A stretch of 64,000 bases of DNA from Clostridia bacterium (lineage in GTDB: Bacteria; Bacillota; Clostridia; Acetivibrionales; JAFADI01). Where the stretch lies: positions 1 to 64,000 of the forward strand of contig JAOAAU010000122.1 of the NCBI GenBank assembly GCA_026418695.1. The letters run 5' to 3'. Of the stretch, positions 1 through 8,117 are shown one piece after another. Both the position numbers and the translations under genes were made by a program. The notes under the pieces were generated by a model. The model saw nothing but the letters and a program-made list of their open reading frames with translations, searched no databases and was not told the origin of the DNA. Each line of letters opens with the position of its first letter. The stretch's first letter is position 1.

Positions 1-37
1 CAAAACCAGTTAAGTCGTATTTGTTCTCTTTAAGCAT
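1..37 (-). CDS. 5' end of an unknown gene leaving the window
   Basis: An ATG at 37-35 on the minus strand opens a frame with no stop up to the window edge; the 12 visible residues read MLKENKYDLTGF. A G7 run (plus-strand C43-C49) lies five bases upstream and would serve as ribosome binding site. A CsoR/CstR-like operator covers that site. The DLTG string is vaguely like the start of TusA-type sulfurtransferases, which are known CstR targets, but the diagnostic Cys-Pro is outside the window, so this is a guess only. The gene starts after the terminator of the upstream minus-strand operon. Confidence 0.4.
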   Translation of the reverse strand, partial: MLKENKYDLTGF

Positions 38-39
38 TG

Positions 40-59
40 ATACCCCCCCTTAGGGGTAT
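40..59 (-). promoter_or_regulatory. CsoR/CstR-like operator
   Basis: The sequence ATACCCCCCCTTAGGGGTAT has GC-rich inverted arms ATACCCC and GGGGTAT around a six-base centre. This TACCCC/GGGGTA form is typical of operators bound by the CsoR/RcnR family (copper, persulfide or formaldehyde sensors). It overlaps the ribosome binding site of the leftward gene and lies just downstream of a TATAGT -10-like box (minus strand, about 66-71), so binding would block transcription. Assignment is by pattern only. Confidence 0.5.
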
Positions 60-102
60 ATTTTACTATACATTGCATTATTTTTCCCTTGGCAATTACA
101 TG

Positions 103-139
103 AAAAAGGCTGCTGACATATTTTCTTTGTCAACAGCCT
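103..139 (-). terminator. Intrinsic terminator of the ytr-like operon
   Basis: On the minus strand AGGCTGTTGACA pairs with TGTCAGCAGCCT (one wobble or mismatch) around a nine-base loop and is followed by TTTTTC. It lies 42 bases beyond the permease stop codon at 181. Confidence 0.75.
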
Positions 140-140
140 G

Positions 141-172
141 AGAGAAGGAGGATATCTGTATCCTCCTTCTCT
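141..172. repeat. Perfect 14-bp inverted repeat after the permease gene
   Basis: AGAGAAGGAGGATA (141-154) and TATCCTCCTTCTCT (159-172) form a perfect stem with a four-base loop. It has no T-run of its own and stands between the permease stop and the terminator at 103-139. It may protect the 3' end of the mRNA. The stem contains GGAGG, so it resembles a sequestered ribosome binding site, although no start codon follows in range. Confidence 0.6.
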
Positions 173-180
173 GCTGCAGT

Positions 181-2205
181 TTACTTATCTAGTTGTTGGA
201 TATACTTTTTTAATCCGTCGGATACCGGCGTATCTCGATAGATCTGATCACTGAAATAGTTGCTCCCGATGCTGGTTTTAATATTAAAACCAACGTTGAT
301 GTACTCAGAATAGCCTGTGTTGTTGCGGTAATTTCCTGTAGAGCACAAGATCAGAAGCTCTTCAATAACTTTAGTGTCTTTGACTTCAATCCTTTTTGGC
401 TGAACTGGTTCTTTCTTATCTCTTCCGGCTCGTATTTCTGCCGGTGACAGGTTTCTCTCAAGAACCACGGATTCGATATCCTTAGGCATCAACACAACGT
501 TTTCATAATGCCCCTTTGCCTTCAACCATTGAAAGACCCTGGCATAGTTTGTACGCAACGAGTATTGAAGGACTTTCCCGTCGGTATCTGTGATGTTTGC
601 AAAGATATACTCTCTTGAATCCATCATCATGAGATTTTCAAAGGTTACCCCGGCAAGATCCAGCCTGAGCTGATCCGTAAATTCCTTGATTTCACTGCTG
701 CCGGATAGAATCAAAGGTTTTTTGGGATTCCGTGAATCACTGATTTCCACAAACTTAATTTTATTGATATCTTGTGTCAAAACAGGAAACCTGGATTCCT
801 TGTACTCCTTCGACTCGTAAATGGGTTTTAGATAGACGCTGTATCGTTTTTCGTCCACAGGATACTGACGAATCAAATGCTCCCCGTTTTTAAGCGTATA
901 GATGATGTATTTTAAGGAACCTTCCTTGACGGAGGGGGTTTTGGCAAGCTGTTGGTGCAGCAGCAAGATATTTTGGATATTTTCCTGGCTTTCAAAGAAA
1001 CCCGTGTTATCGAATTTCATTTCAATTTCTTTTACATCCGTTTTGTTTTCAATATGATTCCATAAAAACATATCCTGCCCGAAATAAACCCTCTGTACTT
1101 GATCTGCATCCGGGGCACGATGGACAAAACCTGTAACGTCCATAAAGAAACCCGACAGTACGAACGCCAAAATAGTCGAATACACCAAAAAACCCTTGTA
1201 AGCATTCCATACCAGGAAAGACTTCTGGATCAGCATTTCTGCGATGAAATAACTGAAAAATGAGCATAATACATAGCCTAACAGGATAATTGGAATAGAG
1301 CCTTTTGAAATCTCAGAGAAGTAGACGCCTCCCAAGATCATACCGCAAAAGGTGACACCGTATTTGAAAACCGGGCGGATGACCTCAAAGGAGATAATAT
1401 CACTTGCGGACTCGAGTTTCCGCTTCTCGTATACAAACATTGCAGCAGCGAAAAAGAATACTGTTAATAGTATGTATGTAATAATGTGAGCGATAGTAAA
1501 TCCTAGGGAATCAATCTTTAAATCGGTCAGAACAAAGATCGGAAGAGTATCCATAAAAAATGTATAGTTTCTGTCTCTTCCGAAGCCGTGAAGCAGGTAG
1601 GTCATGTTATAATCCAGCAATATGGATATTCCGGAAGGAAGTACGTGAAGGATATAGGTGAAGGCAATCTGTGCAATGGAGTTCCCTGTAAACATACCCA
1701 CAAAGATCGCAAAAGAAAAGAACAATGTATTGAAAAGCAGGGTAAGCCCAATCCAAATGAGAATATCCGCTGGTGTGAAAACCGTATTCAAATATGTAAC
1801 TGACTGCAGCAGAAAAAGTACGATTCCATTCAAAAGGACAGGGAGCGTTAGAAGAACGAGACCTATGGCACTATGACTGAAATAGAGCGTTTTCCTTTCA
1901 AAGGGGAGGCTGTGCATCATCGCCGCAGATTTGCTGACCTGCATATACCTGAAAAGAAGTACTGCCAGCAGCACGGGAACAATGCAGATCAAAATAATCT
2001 GAAGCTCACTTATGCCGGAAGAAAGACGGGTGCTTCTAAAAATGTCATCTCTTCTCCACTGATCCAATAGTTTGGGATCCTGCATCATCAGGTGAAAAGG
2101 ATACACAAAAAACAAGATGACGGTGTATAAGGCGCTGATCCACCAAAAACGCTTTACGTCGCTTTTTATTAATCCTGAACTAAATAAGGATGTTTTGAAC
2201 TTCAT
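181..2205 (-). CDS. ABC-2 type permease with large extracytoplasmic/soluble C-terminal domain (YtrC/D-like, DUF6449-like)
   Basis: A 674-residue membrane protein, probably the permease partner of the ATPase next to it. The first ~370 residues hold about ten hydrophobic segments in the layout of ABC-2/YtrC-type permeases; the last ~300 residues are soluble and contain repeated 'YSLRTNYARVFQWLK'-like beta-rich segments, as in clostridial proteins annotated DUF6449. An upstream in-frame ATG at 2226 exists, but the ATG at 2205 is preferred because a G-rich site (2212-2217) lies eight bases before it. The gene overlaps the ATPase gene by 26 bases, so the two are translationally coupled. Substrate is unknown; relatives in Bacillus respond to cell-wall antibiotics. 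Confidence 0.8.
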   Translation of the reverse strand: MKFKTSLFSSGLIKSDVKRFWWISALYTVILFFVYPFHLMMQDPKLLDQWRRDDIFRSTRLSSGISELQIILICIVPVLLAVLLFRYMQVSKSAAMMHSLPFERKTLYFSHSAIGLVLLTLPVLLNGIVLFLLQSVTYLNTVFTPADILIWIGLTLLFNTLFFSFAIFVGMFTGNSIAQIAFTYILHVLPSGISILLDYNMTYLLHGFGRDRNYTFFMDTLPIFVLTDLKIDSLGFTIAHIITYILLTVFFFAAAMFVYEKRKLESASDIISFEVIRPVFKYGVTFCGMILGGVYFSEISKGSIPIILLGYVLCSFFSYFIAEMLIQKSFLVWNAYKGFLVYSTILAFVLSGFFMDVTGFVHRAPDADQVQRVYFGQDMFLWNHIENKTDVKEIEMKFDNTGFFESQENIQNILLLHQQLAKTPSVKEGSLKYIIYTLKNGEHLIRQYPVDEKRYSVYLKPIYESKEYKESRFPVLTQDINKIKFVEISDSRNPKKPLILSGSSEIKEFTDQLRLDLAGVTFENLMMMDSREYIFANITDTDGKVLQYSLRTNYARVFQWLKAKGHYENVVLMPKDIESVVLERNLSPAEIRAGRDKKEPVQPKRIEVKDTKVIEELLILCSTGNYRNNTGYSEYINVGFNIKTSIGSNYFSDQIYRDTPVSDGLKKYIQQLDK

Positions 2206-3079
2206 AACCCATTCCCCCCAATTCATAGATGAAAATTTCCTCCAGTGTCAGCGGCAGAATATCCAGGATCACAGGGTTTGACTTCTGCACCTTGGACACC
2301 AGGTGTTCTTTTGATCCTCTGGCTATCAGCAGGATAACACTTCCGTTTTGAGTACGATGCAGGATTTCCATATCCTGAGCAAAATTCTCCGGGATTTCCC
2401 GTGCAAAGGCGACCTGGAGCTTGTGAATATCCGACTTCATATTGTCCAGCTCCCGTTCAACAACGATCTTTCCATGGTGGAGGATTCCTACATGGTCGCA
2501 GACATCTTCAAGCTCTCGGAGGTTGTGGGAAGAAACCAGTACGGTTGTCTGCCGCTCAGCAACATCCTGGAGGATCAGGTTCCATACCTTCTTTCTCATA
2601 ACCGGATCCAAACCGTCTACAGGTTCATCCAGAATCATGATTTTGGGCATCATACAGATTCCCAGCCAGAAAGCTACCTGTTTCTGCATCCCTTTGGATA
2701 AGCGGGTAACTCTTCGCTTCGTTTCAATGGGGAATACCTGCTTTAGAAGCTCATATCTTTCCCAATTCCAGTTTGAATAAATGCTCGCATAGAACCTGGC
2801 CGTTTCATCAATACTGTACTGCGGGAAGAAATAAAGCTCATCCGGGATATAAACAATGGAAGATTTCAATTCTGAGTGATTATCTATGGGTTTTCCGGAG
2901 ATAAGCACTGTTCCTGCATCCTGACGGTATATTCCGACAAGATGCTTGATCAAAGTTGTCTTACCTGCGCCGTTTGGACCCAACAGACCGTAAACGGATG
3001 CTTCTTTCACATGGATATTCAGATTATCCAGGGCTTTGAATCTTCCAAAGCTTTTCCTCAAGTTTTTGACTTCAATCAT
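2180..3079 (-). CDS. ABC transporter ATP-binding protein (YtrB-like)
   Basis: A 299-residue ATPase. It has Walker A GPNGAGKT (about residues 38-45), signature LSKGMQKQ, Walker B MILDEPVDGLDP and the switch histidine in SSHNLRELE. The ~75 residues after the ATPase core match the extension found in ABC-2 partners. The ATG at 3079 is chosen because AAGGAGGT lies eight bases upstream. The start overlaps the end of the GntR gene by eight bases and the end overlaps the permease gene, giving a tight regulator-ATPase-permease operon as in the ytr operons of Bacillus. It would power the permease encoded downstream. Confidence 0.9.
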   Translation of the reverse strand: MIEVKNLRKSFGRFKALDNLNIHVKEASVYGLLGPNGAGKTTLIKHLVGIYRQDAGTVLISGKPIDNHSELKSSIVYIPDELYFFPQYSIDETARFYASIYSNWNWERYELLKQVFPIETKRRVTRLSKGMQKQVAFWLGICMMPKIMILDEPVDGLDPVMRKKVWNLILQDVAERQTTVLVSSHNLRELEDVCDHVGILHHGKIVVERELDNMKSDIHKLQVAFAREIPENFAQDMEILHRTQNGSVILLIARGSKEHLVSKVQKSNPVILDILPLTLEEIFIYELGGMGYEVQNILI

Positions 3080-3458
3080 CCGATTGGACCTCCTTTTTAC
3101 CGAAAATATTATCAATGCAGGATAAAAACTCCTCTCTGGAAACCTGCAAATACATCAGTTCTGCTATGTTTTTCTTCAACTCACGCATCAACTCGTCCTT
3201 TCTGGCCAGATTGACGGTGTTTTCCAGAGGTGTTACAAAGTTACCCTTGGCACGAATGGAATAAATAAAGCCTTCCAATTCCAGGTCTTTATAGGCCTTT
3301 TGAATGGTATTGGGGTTGATGGTCAGGGATTGGGCCAGCTCACGCACGGAAGGAATCCGTTCGTTTGCCTTCAGAACTCCGCTGATGATCAACGCTTTCA
3401 TTTTCTCCTTGATTTGCTCGTACAAAGGGCTTCGATCCATAAAATCAAGCTGGAACAT
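3072..3458 (-). CDS. GntR-family (YtrA subfamily) transcriptional repressor
   Basis: A 128-residue regulator made of an N-terminal winged helix (residues ~10-75, including IPSVRELAQSLTINPNTIQK) and a short C-terminal helical dimerisation tail. This length and layout define the YtrA subfamily, whose members repress their own ABC-transporter operon until an inducing antibiotic or stress acts. The ATG at 3458 has AGGAGG six bases upstream. It is first gene of the operon. A perfect inverted repeat sits in its promoter and is the likely autoregulatory site. Confidence 0.9.
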   Translation of the reverse strand: MFQLDFMDRSPLYEQIKEKMKALIISGVLKANERIPSVRELAQSLTINPNTIQKAYKDLELEGFIYSIRAKGNFVTPLENTVNLARKDELMRELKKNIAELMYLQVSREEFLSCIDNIFGKKEVQSDD

Positions 3459-3471
3459 AAGAGCCTCCTAT

Positions 3472-3503
3472 CTGTATTACAAATAATAATACAGTTAATA
3501 CAG
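3472..3503 (-). promoter_or_regulatory. YtrA-type operator at the start of the ABC operon
   Basis: CTGTATTA (3472-3479) and TAATACAG (3487-3494) form a perfect inverted repeat with a seven-base spacer; a further half-site TAATACAG follows at 3496-3503. The block covers the expected transcription start, about 9-35 bases downstream of the -10 box. YtrA-family repressors bind inverted repeats of this kind in their own promoters. Confidence 0.7.
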
Positions 3504-3507
3504 TTTC

Positions 3508-3536
3508 ATATTAATGGATGATTTAACCAATGTCAA
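3508..3536 (-). promoter_or_regulatory. SigA-type promoter of the regulator-ABC operon
   Basis: On the minus strand TTGACA (3536-3531), a 17-base spacer and TAATAT (3513-3508) make a near-consensus vegetative promoter directly upstream of the operator. Confidence 0.8.
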
Positions 3537-3715
3537 TAGGCTTTAAAAAATTAGTTTGATTTTATGGAGAAGGCTGACCGCTAGAAATTACTGAGACCAA
3601 GGAATAAAAAAATAATTCAATGCCGATGGGAGCGCAGGAAAGAATATAAAAATCAAAGGCTGGACAACATAAAAATTATTACGAACCATTTTGTTTGGAT
3701 TGGAGCGTTATAGCA

Positions 3716-5131
3716 ATGGCGAATATTTTCAGAACCAAATCCATCGATCAGTTAATTAGAGAATCCACCGGTGAGGGTGAGGGAAAAGCCTCGCTGAAAA
3801 AGGCCCTTGGTTCCTTTGAATTGACTATGCTGGGGGTAGGGGCCGTTATTGGAACAGGAATTTTTGTTCTCACAGGGGTGGCCGCAGCAAAATACTCCGG
3901 ACCGGCTCTTGTGATTTCCTTTATTATTTCAGGCCTCGCCTGTATTTTTGCAGGGCTTTGTTATGCGGAGTTTGCGGCAATGGTGCCGGTTGCAGGAAGC
4001 GCTTATACTTATGGGTATGCAGCCCTGGGAGAGATCTGGGCATGGATCATCGGCTGGGATCTGATTCTTGAATATACCGTTGCCAATGCTGCAGTCGCCA
4101 TAGGGTGGTCCGGCTATATTGTCAGTCTGCTGAATTCAGCAGGAATTCATCTGCCGGCCTTTTTAATCAATGCTCCCGGCGTGCAGGGAGGGATGATCAA
4201 TCTTCCCGCTATCCTCATTGTGTTTCTGATTTCCTGGCTGCTCATCCTTGGCGTTAAGGAAAGCGCGCGTCTGAACAATATCATCGTTGGAATTAAAATC
4301 GCAGTTGTTCTTTTGTTTATCCTTATCGGAGTCTTTCATATAAATCCTGCAAACTGGCAGCCTTTTATGCCTTATGGATGGAGTGGCGTATTTCAGGGCG
4401 CGGCGATCATTTTCTTTGCTTATATCGGATTTGATGCGGTATCTACTGCTGCGGAAGAGGTTAAAAATCCTCAGAAGGATCTTCCAAGAGGGATTATCGG
4501 GTCCCTGGTGATTTGTACGGCATTGTACATTATTGTTTCAGCAATATTGACAGGTATGGTTCCATACTTGAAGTTTATGGATACTTCTGCCCCGGTAGCT
4601 TATGCTCTGGCACAAGTAGGGATTAACTGGGGTTCTGCGCTGGTATCTGTAGGGGCAGTATCCGGTATCACCTCTGTGCTTCTTGTCATGTTGTTTGGGC
4701 AAACCCGAGTTTTCTTTGCGATGTCCAGGGACGGACTGCTGCCAAAAGTATTTGGAGAAGTTCATCCTGTGCGAGGTACGCCTGGCAAGAGTACCATTCT
4801 TGTTGGAATAGTTACGGCAATACTGGCCGGATTTACACCGATTTCAGCGGTTGCTGAATTGACCAATATCGGTACATTGGCAGCCTTTGTTATTGTGTCG
4901 GCGGCGGTAATCTTTCTTAGGGTCAAGAGACCGGAATTGAAGAGACCCTTTAAAGTTCCCGGAGTTCCGATCACTCCTTTGCTCTCGATTCTCTTTTGTT
5001 CATATCTGATTTTGGTACTACCAAGGGTTACGCATATCCGCTTTATTGTATGGCTGGCATTGGGTTTTGTAGTGTATTTTATCTATGGTTACTGGCACAG
5101 TACCATGAACCGGCCACAAAAGGCATCTTAA
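3716..5131 (+). CDS. APC-superfamily amino-acid permease
   Basis: A 471-residue integral membrane protein with about 12 hydrophobic segments. It carries the APC signature GVGAVIGTGIFVLTG near residue 45, the substrate-binding glycine-rich break in TM1, and the FFAYIGFDAVSTAAEEV segment typical of YfnA/CAT-like amino-acid permeases. It probably takes up an amino acid by proton symport. A TTG at 3695 is also in frame, but the ATG at 3716 gives the family-typical N-terminus (MANIFRTKSIDQLI) and has a GGAG eleven bases before it. It is a single-gene unit ending in a terminator. The exact substrate cannot be read from sequence. Confidence 0.9.
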   Translation: MANIFRTKSIDQLIRESTGEGEGKASLKKALGSFELTMLGVGAVIGTGIFVLTGVAAAKYSGPALVISFIISGLACIFAGLCYAEFAAMVPVAGSAYTYGYAALGEIWAWIIGWDLILEYTVANAAVAIGWSGYIVSLLNSAGIHLPAFLINAPGVQGGMINLPAILIVFLISWLLILGVKESARLNNIIVGIKIAVVLLFILIGVFHINPANWQPFMPYGWSGVFQGAAIIFFAYIGFDAVSTAAEEVKNPQKDLPRGIIGSLVICTALYIIVSAILTGMVPYLKFMDTSAPVAYALAQVGINWGSALVSVGAVSGITSVLLVMLFGQTRVFFAMSRDGLLPKVFGEVHPVRGTPGKSTILVGIVTAILAGFTPISAVAELTNIGTLAAFVIVSAAVIFLRVKRPELKRPFKVPGVPITPLLSILFCSYLILVLPRVTHIRFIVWLALGFVVYFIYGYWHSTMNRPQKAS

Positions 5132-5191
5132 TGAATGGAAACTGCCTGATCGGAATTAAAAATAGAAAACATCTTCCTTGAAGGAAAGATG

Positions 5192-5228
5192 AAGGGAAAA
5201 GGCCCGTCAAGTACCTTTTCCCTTTTAT
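5192..5228 (+). terminator. Intrinsic terminator after the amino-acid permease
   Basis: AAGGGAAAAGG (5192-5202) pairs perfectly with CCTTTTCCCTT (5214-5224) and is followed by TTATA. A weaker stem (about 5170-5191) precedes it. Confidence 0.8.
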
Positions 5229-5233
5229 AATTC

Positions 5234-5265
5234 CTATTGAAAAAGCCAGATTTCAATAGTATGAT
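5234..5265 (+). promoter_or_regulatory. mgsA promoter containing a perfect inverted repeat
   Basis: The -35 box TTGAAA (5237-5242) and -10 box TATGAT (5260-5265) are 17 bases apart. The inverted repeat CTATTGAAA (5234-5242), eight bases, TTTCAATAG (5251-5259) covers the -35 box and the whole spacer. A bound repressor would exclude RNA polymerase. I do not recognise the cognate regulator. Confidence 0.65.
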
Positions 5266-5300
5266 TAAACTGATAAAGTTTTTATGTAAAGGGGACCGCT

Positions 5301-5753
5301 ATGGATACATATAAAATGGGGAAACAAAAGCATATCGCTCTGGTTGCGCATGACAACCGGAAACAGGACCTGATTAAATGGACTGTAAAAAATGCGGATA
5401 TATTAAAGGGGCATTTTCTTTGTGGAACCGGGACTACGGCCAAACTGATTTCTGAAAACACAGGCCTTCCTGTCAAAGCATATAAAAGCGGGCCTTTGGG
5501 AGGAGATCAGCAGATCGGCGCACGAATATCCGATGGCGAGATTGACTTTATGATCTTTTTCTGGGATCCGCTGACGTCTCAACCCCACGATCCTGACGTC
5601 AAAGCCCTTCTGAGAATAGCTGTCATGTATGACATTCCTGTGGCGATGACCCAGGCTTCTGCGGATTTTATGCTGACATCAAAGCTGATGGAAGAGGAAT
5701 ATGACCGGAATATTATTGATTATTACAGCCGGATCAGGGAGAAAAATTTTTAA
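5301..5753 (+). CDS. mgsA: Methylglyoxal synthase
   Basis: A 150-residue cytoplasmic enzyme that converts dihydroxyacetone phosphate to methylglyoxal and phosphate, a bypass of lower glycolysis used under phosphate limitation or carbon overflow. It shows the family motifs LVAHDNRKQD, CGTGTTAKLI (phosphate binding), GPLGGDQQIGARI with the catalytic Asp, and FFWDPLTSQPHDPDVKAL. Length is normal for the family. The start at 5301 follows AAAGGGG. It is monocistronic, with an operator-bearing promoter upstream and a terminator downstream. The glycerol kinase encoded 41 kb away could feed its substrate pool. Confidence 0.97.
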   Translation: MDTYKMGKQKHIALVAHDNRKQDLIKWTVKNADILKGHFLCGTGTTAKLISENTGLPVKAYKSGPLGGDQQIGARISDGEIDFMIFFWDPLTSQPHDPDVKALLRIAVMYDIPVAMTQASADFMLTSKLMEEEYDRNIIDYYSRIREKNF

Positions 5754-5783
5754 CCGAATTAGAATAAAGATTCCATAGATGTT

Positions 5784-5820
5784 ATCAAAGGGCTGAAAAC
5801 CAACTCAGCCCTTTTGATTT
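5784..5820 (+). terminator. Intrinsic terminator after mgsA
   Basis: ATCAAAGGGCTGA (5784-5796) pairs with TCAGCCCTTTTGAT (5805-5818) around an eight-base loop; the T-rich 3' arm completes the terminator. Confidence 0.7.
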
Positions 5821-5848
5821 ATCGTGCATTTAAGGGGAGTTCGAACAG

Positions 5849-7054
5849 ATGACTAGAAGGCTTTACTATGAGGATCCATATATCAAGGAATTTTATGGCA
5901 GTATCATCAGTGTCGAGGAAAAAGAGAATGGGGTTCATATCCAGCTGGATCAAACAGCATTTTATCCCGAAGGCGGAGGGCAGCCTTGCGACCTGGGAAT
6001 TATCGGAGACGCAGCTGTAAGCTTAACCTATGAAGAAAACGGGAAAGTTGTACATGTGACGGATAAAATCCCGAATTATACGGAGAAAGTTCCTTGCCGG
6101 ATCGATTGGAACCGGAGATTTGATCATATGCAGCAGCATCTTGGACAGCATATCTTATCAGCGGTTTGTGCGGAAATCTTTCATGCAGATACGGTTGGGT
6201 TCCATATCGGCAGTACCAATGTCACCATAGACATCAATAAGGTTCTGGAACTGAAAGATATTGAGAAGCTTGAAAGTCTGACTAACCAAAAGGTGTTTGA
6301 AAACAAACAGGTGGATGCATTTTATCCTTCTCAAGAGGAGTTCCAAACTCTAAGCTTGAGAAAGCTTCCTCAAGTAAAGACTGGAATAAGGATCGTTCGA
6401 ATTGAAGGAGTGGATGTCAATGCCTGCTGTGGAACTCATCCGGCCAGAACTGGCGAGGTGGGAATCATAAAAGTGATCCGTTGGGAAAAGTACAAAGGCG
6501 GCTTAAGAATTGAGTTTGCCTGCGGTGTGAGAGCACTTCGGGATTACTCATGGAAGAACGACGCAATCAACATTTTGGCGATATCTCTGGGATGTAAGGA
6601 TTTGGATGTTGTTCAAAAATTGAATGTTCTCAACGATAAACTCGCAAAAATTCATAAGGAAAACAGTGAATTGAAAGATAAGATACTGGATATAGAAGCG
6701 CGAGAGTTGTTTGCAGCGTCGGGGAAAGAAAATAATATAAGCATCATTCAGGCCATATTCTCGAATAGAGATCTTGAGGAAGTCAGGCTCCTGGCTTCCA
6801 AAATTACGGTGCTGGACAGTGCTGTGGTGCTTTTTGGCATCAAGAATCAAGAAAACGCTCAAATCCTATTCTGCCGTTCAAAAGAATTGAATCATATCAG
6901 TGCTCGGGAACTATTCAAAGAATCCGTTGCACTTTTGGACGGAAAGGGCGGAGGCACCGATTTGATGGCTCAGGGCGGAGGACCAAGCATTGAGAACCTT
7001 GAAACTGCATTGGAGCTGGCCTGCACCAAATTGAAAATAGCTTTTGGAGAATAG
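5849..7054 (+). CDS. Alanyl-tRNA editing protein, AlaX-L type with DHHA1 domain
   Basis: A 401-residue stand-alone homologue of the editing half of alanyl-tRNA synthetase, expected to deacylate Ser-tRNA(Ala) or Gly-tRNA(Ala) in the cytoplasm. The editing domain has the first zinc half-site HMQQHLGQHIL (about residue 92-102) and the second, CCGTHPARTGEVG (about 193). After a coiled-coil linker (residues ~245-290) comes a DHHA1 domain ending in GKGGGTDLMAQGGGP. The length with DHHA1 places it in the AlaX-L group. GGGGAG lies before the ATG. The asparaginase gene follows after 49 bases and may be co-transcribed. Confidence 0.92.
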   Translation: MTRRLYYEDPYIKEFYGSIISVEEKENGVHIQLDQTAFYPEGGGQPCDLGIIGDAAVSLTYEENGKVVHVTDKIPNYTEKVPCRIDWNRRFDHMQQHLGQHILSAVCAEIFHADTVGFHIGSTNVTIDINKVLELKDIEKLESLTNQKVFENKQVDAFYPSQEEFQTLSLRKLPQVKTGIRIVRIEGVDVNACCGTHPARTGEVGIIKVIRWEKYKGGLRIEFACGVRALRDYSWKNDAINILAISLGCKDLDVVQKLNVLNDKLAKIHKENSELKDKILDIEARELFAASGKENNISIIQAIFSNRDLEEVRLLASKITVLDSAVVLFGIKNQENAQILFCRSKELNHISARELFKESVALLDGKGGGTDLMAQGGGPSIENLETALELACTKLKIAFGE

Positions 7055-7103
7055 AAAAATTGTTTTTAGATGCGATTGTTTGATAAATCAGGGGGTCAGT
7101 CAT

Positions 7104-8117
7104 TTGAAAAATGTTTTACTGCTTTCTACAGGAGGCACCATTGCCTCTATTCCTTGCAAGGACGGACTTGCACCGGGACTTTCCGCAAAGGACATCATTG
7201 ATTTTGTTCCTGAGCTGAAGGACCTTTGCTGCATCGATTGCAAGACCATATTTAACCTTGACAGCTCCAATATTCAACCGGAAGAATGGAAGGTATTGGC
7301 CAGGGCGGTTTTTGAAAACCTCAACCGGTATGATGGGATTGTCATTTCCCATGGTACGGATACGATGGCATACACGGCATCCATACTGTCCTTCATGCTT
7401 GTCAACCTGAACAAGCCTGTGATAATTACAGGCTCACAGCTCCCTATCATAGAACCGGGAACGGATGCCAAGGACAACCTTCTGCATGCATTTAAGACGG
7501 TGGTCAGTGATATCCATGGGGTTTTCATTGTCTTTGGAGGGAAGGTGATTCGCGGGGTAAGATCTGTCAAAGTAAGGACTACAAGCTTTAATGCCTTTGA
7601 AAGCATCAATGCCACCAGTACCGGGTATATAGAAGACGGAAAGGTATTCATCGACCATTCACAGGTGAAGAGTGTCAGTGGTCCCGCAGCATTGGATGAT
7701 CGGCTGGATTCCGATGTGTTTTTATTAAAGCTGATTCCGGGGACCCACCTGGAGTTTTTCGACCGTTTTTCTCAGATGGGATATAAAGGCCTTGTTATCG
7801 AGGGCTTCGGACTGGGGGGTGTCCACTATCTGAGAAGAAATCTGATAGAAAAGCTCAATCAATTAATGGCGGATGGGATTGCAGTTGTTCTTACTACCCA
7901 ATGCTTATATGAGATTTCCGATCTCACCGTATATGAGGTCGGGAGAAAGGCTGCAGAGGGCGGAATTATCCCGGGATATGATATGACCTCCGAAGCTGCA
8001 GTTACCAAGCTGATGTGGGTTTTAGGACATACCCGGGATTTGGCAGCGGTGAAGCGCATGATGCTGACGGATTACTGCGGGGAAATCAAAGTGCCCCTGA
8101 AGCTGGGTGTGGGATAG
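7104..8117 (+). CDS. ansA: L-asparaginase, type I
   Basis: A 337-residue asparaginase that hydrolyses L-asparagine to aspartate and ammonia. The nucleophile motif STGGTIAS is at the N-terminus and the second catalytic motif SHGTDTMAYTA near residue 85; length and lack of signal peptide fit the cytoplasmic type I group. I place the start at a TTG (7104) preceded by AGGGGGT, because the family begins only a few residues before the TGGT motif; an ATG at 7044 would overlap the editing-protein gene and add an atypical extension. Its stop codon directly abuts the stop codon of the convergent gene. Confidence 0.9.
   Translation: MKNVLLLSTGGTIASIPCKDGLAPGLSAKDIIDFVPELKDLCCIDCKTIFNLDSSNIQPEEWKVLARAVFENLNRYDGIVISHGTDTMAYTASILSFMLVNLNKPVIITGSQLPIIEPGTDAKDNLLHAFKTVVSDIHGVFIVFGGKVIRGVRSVKVRTTSFNAFESINATSTGYIEDGKVFIDHSQVKSVSGPAALDDRLDSDVFLLKLIPGTHLEFFDRFSQMGYKGLVIEGFGLGGVHYLRRNLIEKLNQLMADGIAVVLTTQCLYEISDLTVYEVGRKAAEGGIIPGYDMTSEAAVTKLMWVLGHTRDLAAVKRMMLTDYCGEIKVPLKLGVG

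Noticed and set aside
3541-3715. Leader before the amino-acid permease as possible riboswitch
   Set aside because: I compared it with the c-di-AMP, lysine and glycine riboswitch patterns and found no matching conserved elements.
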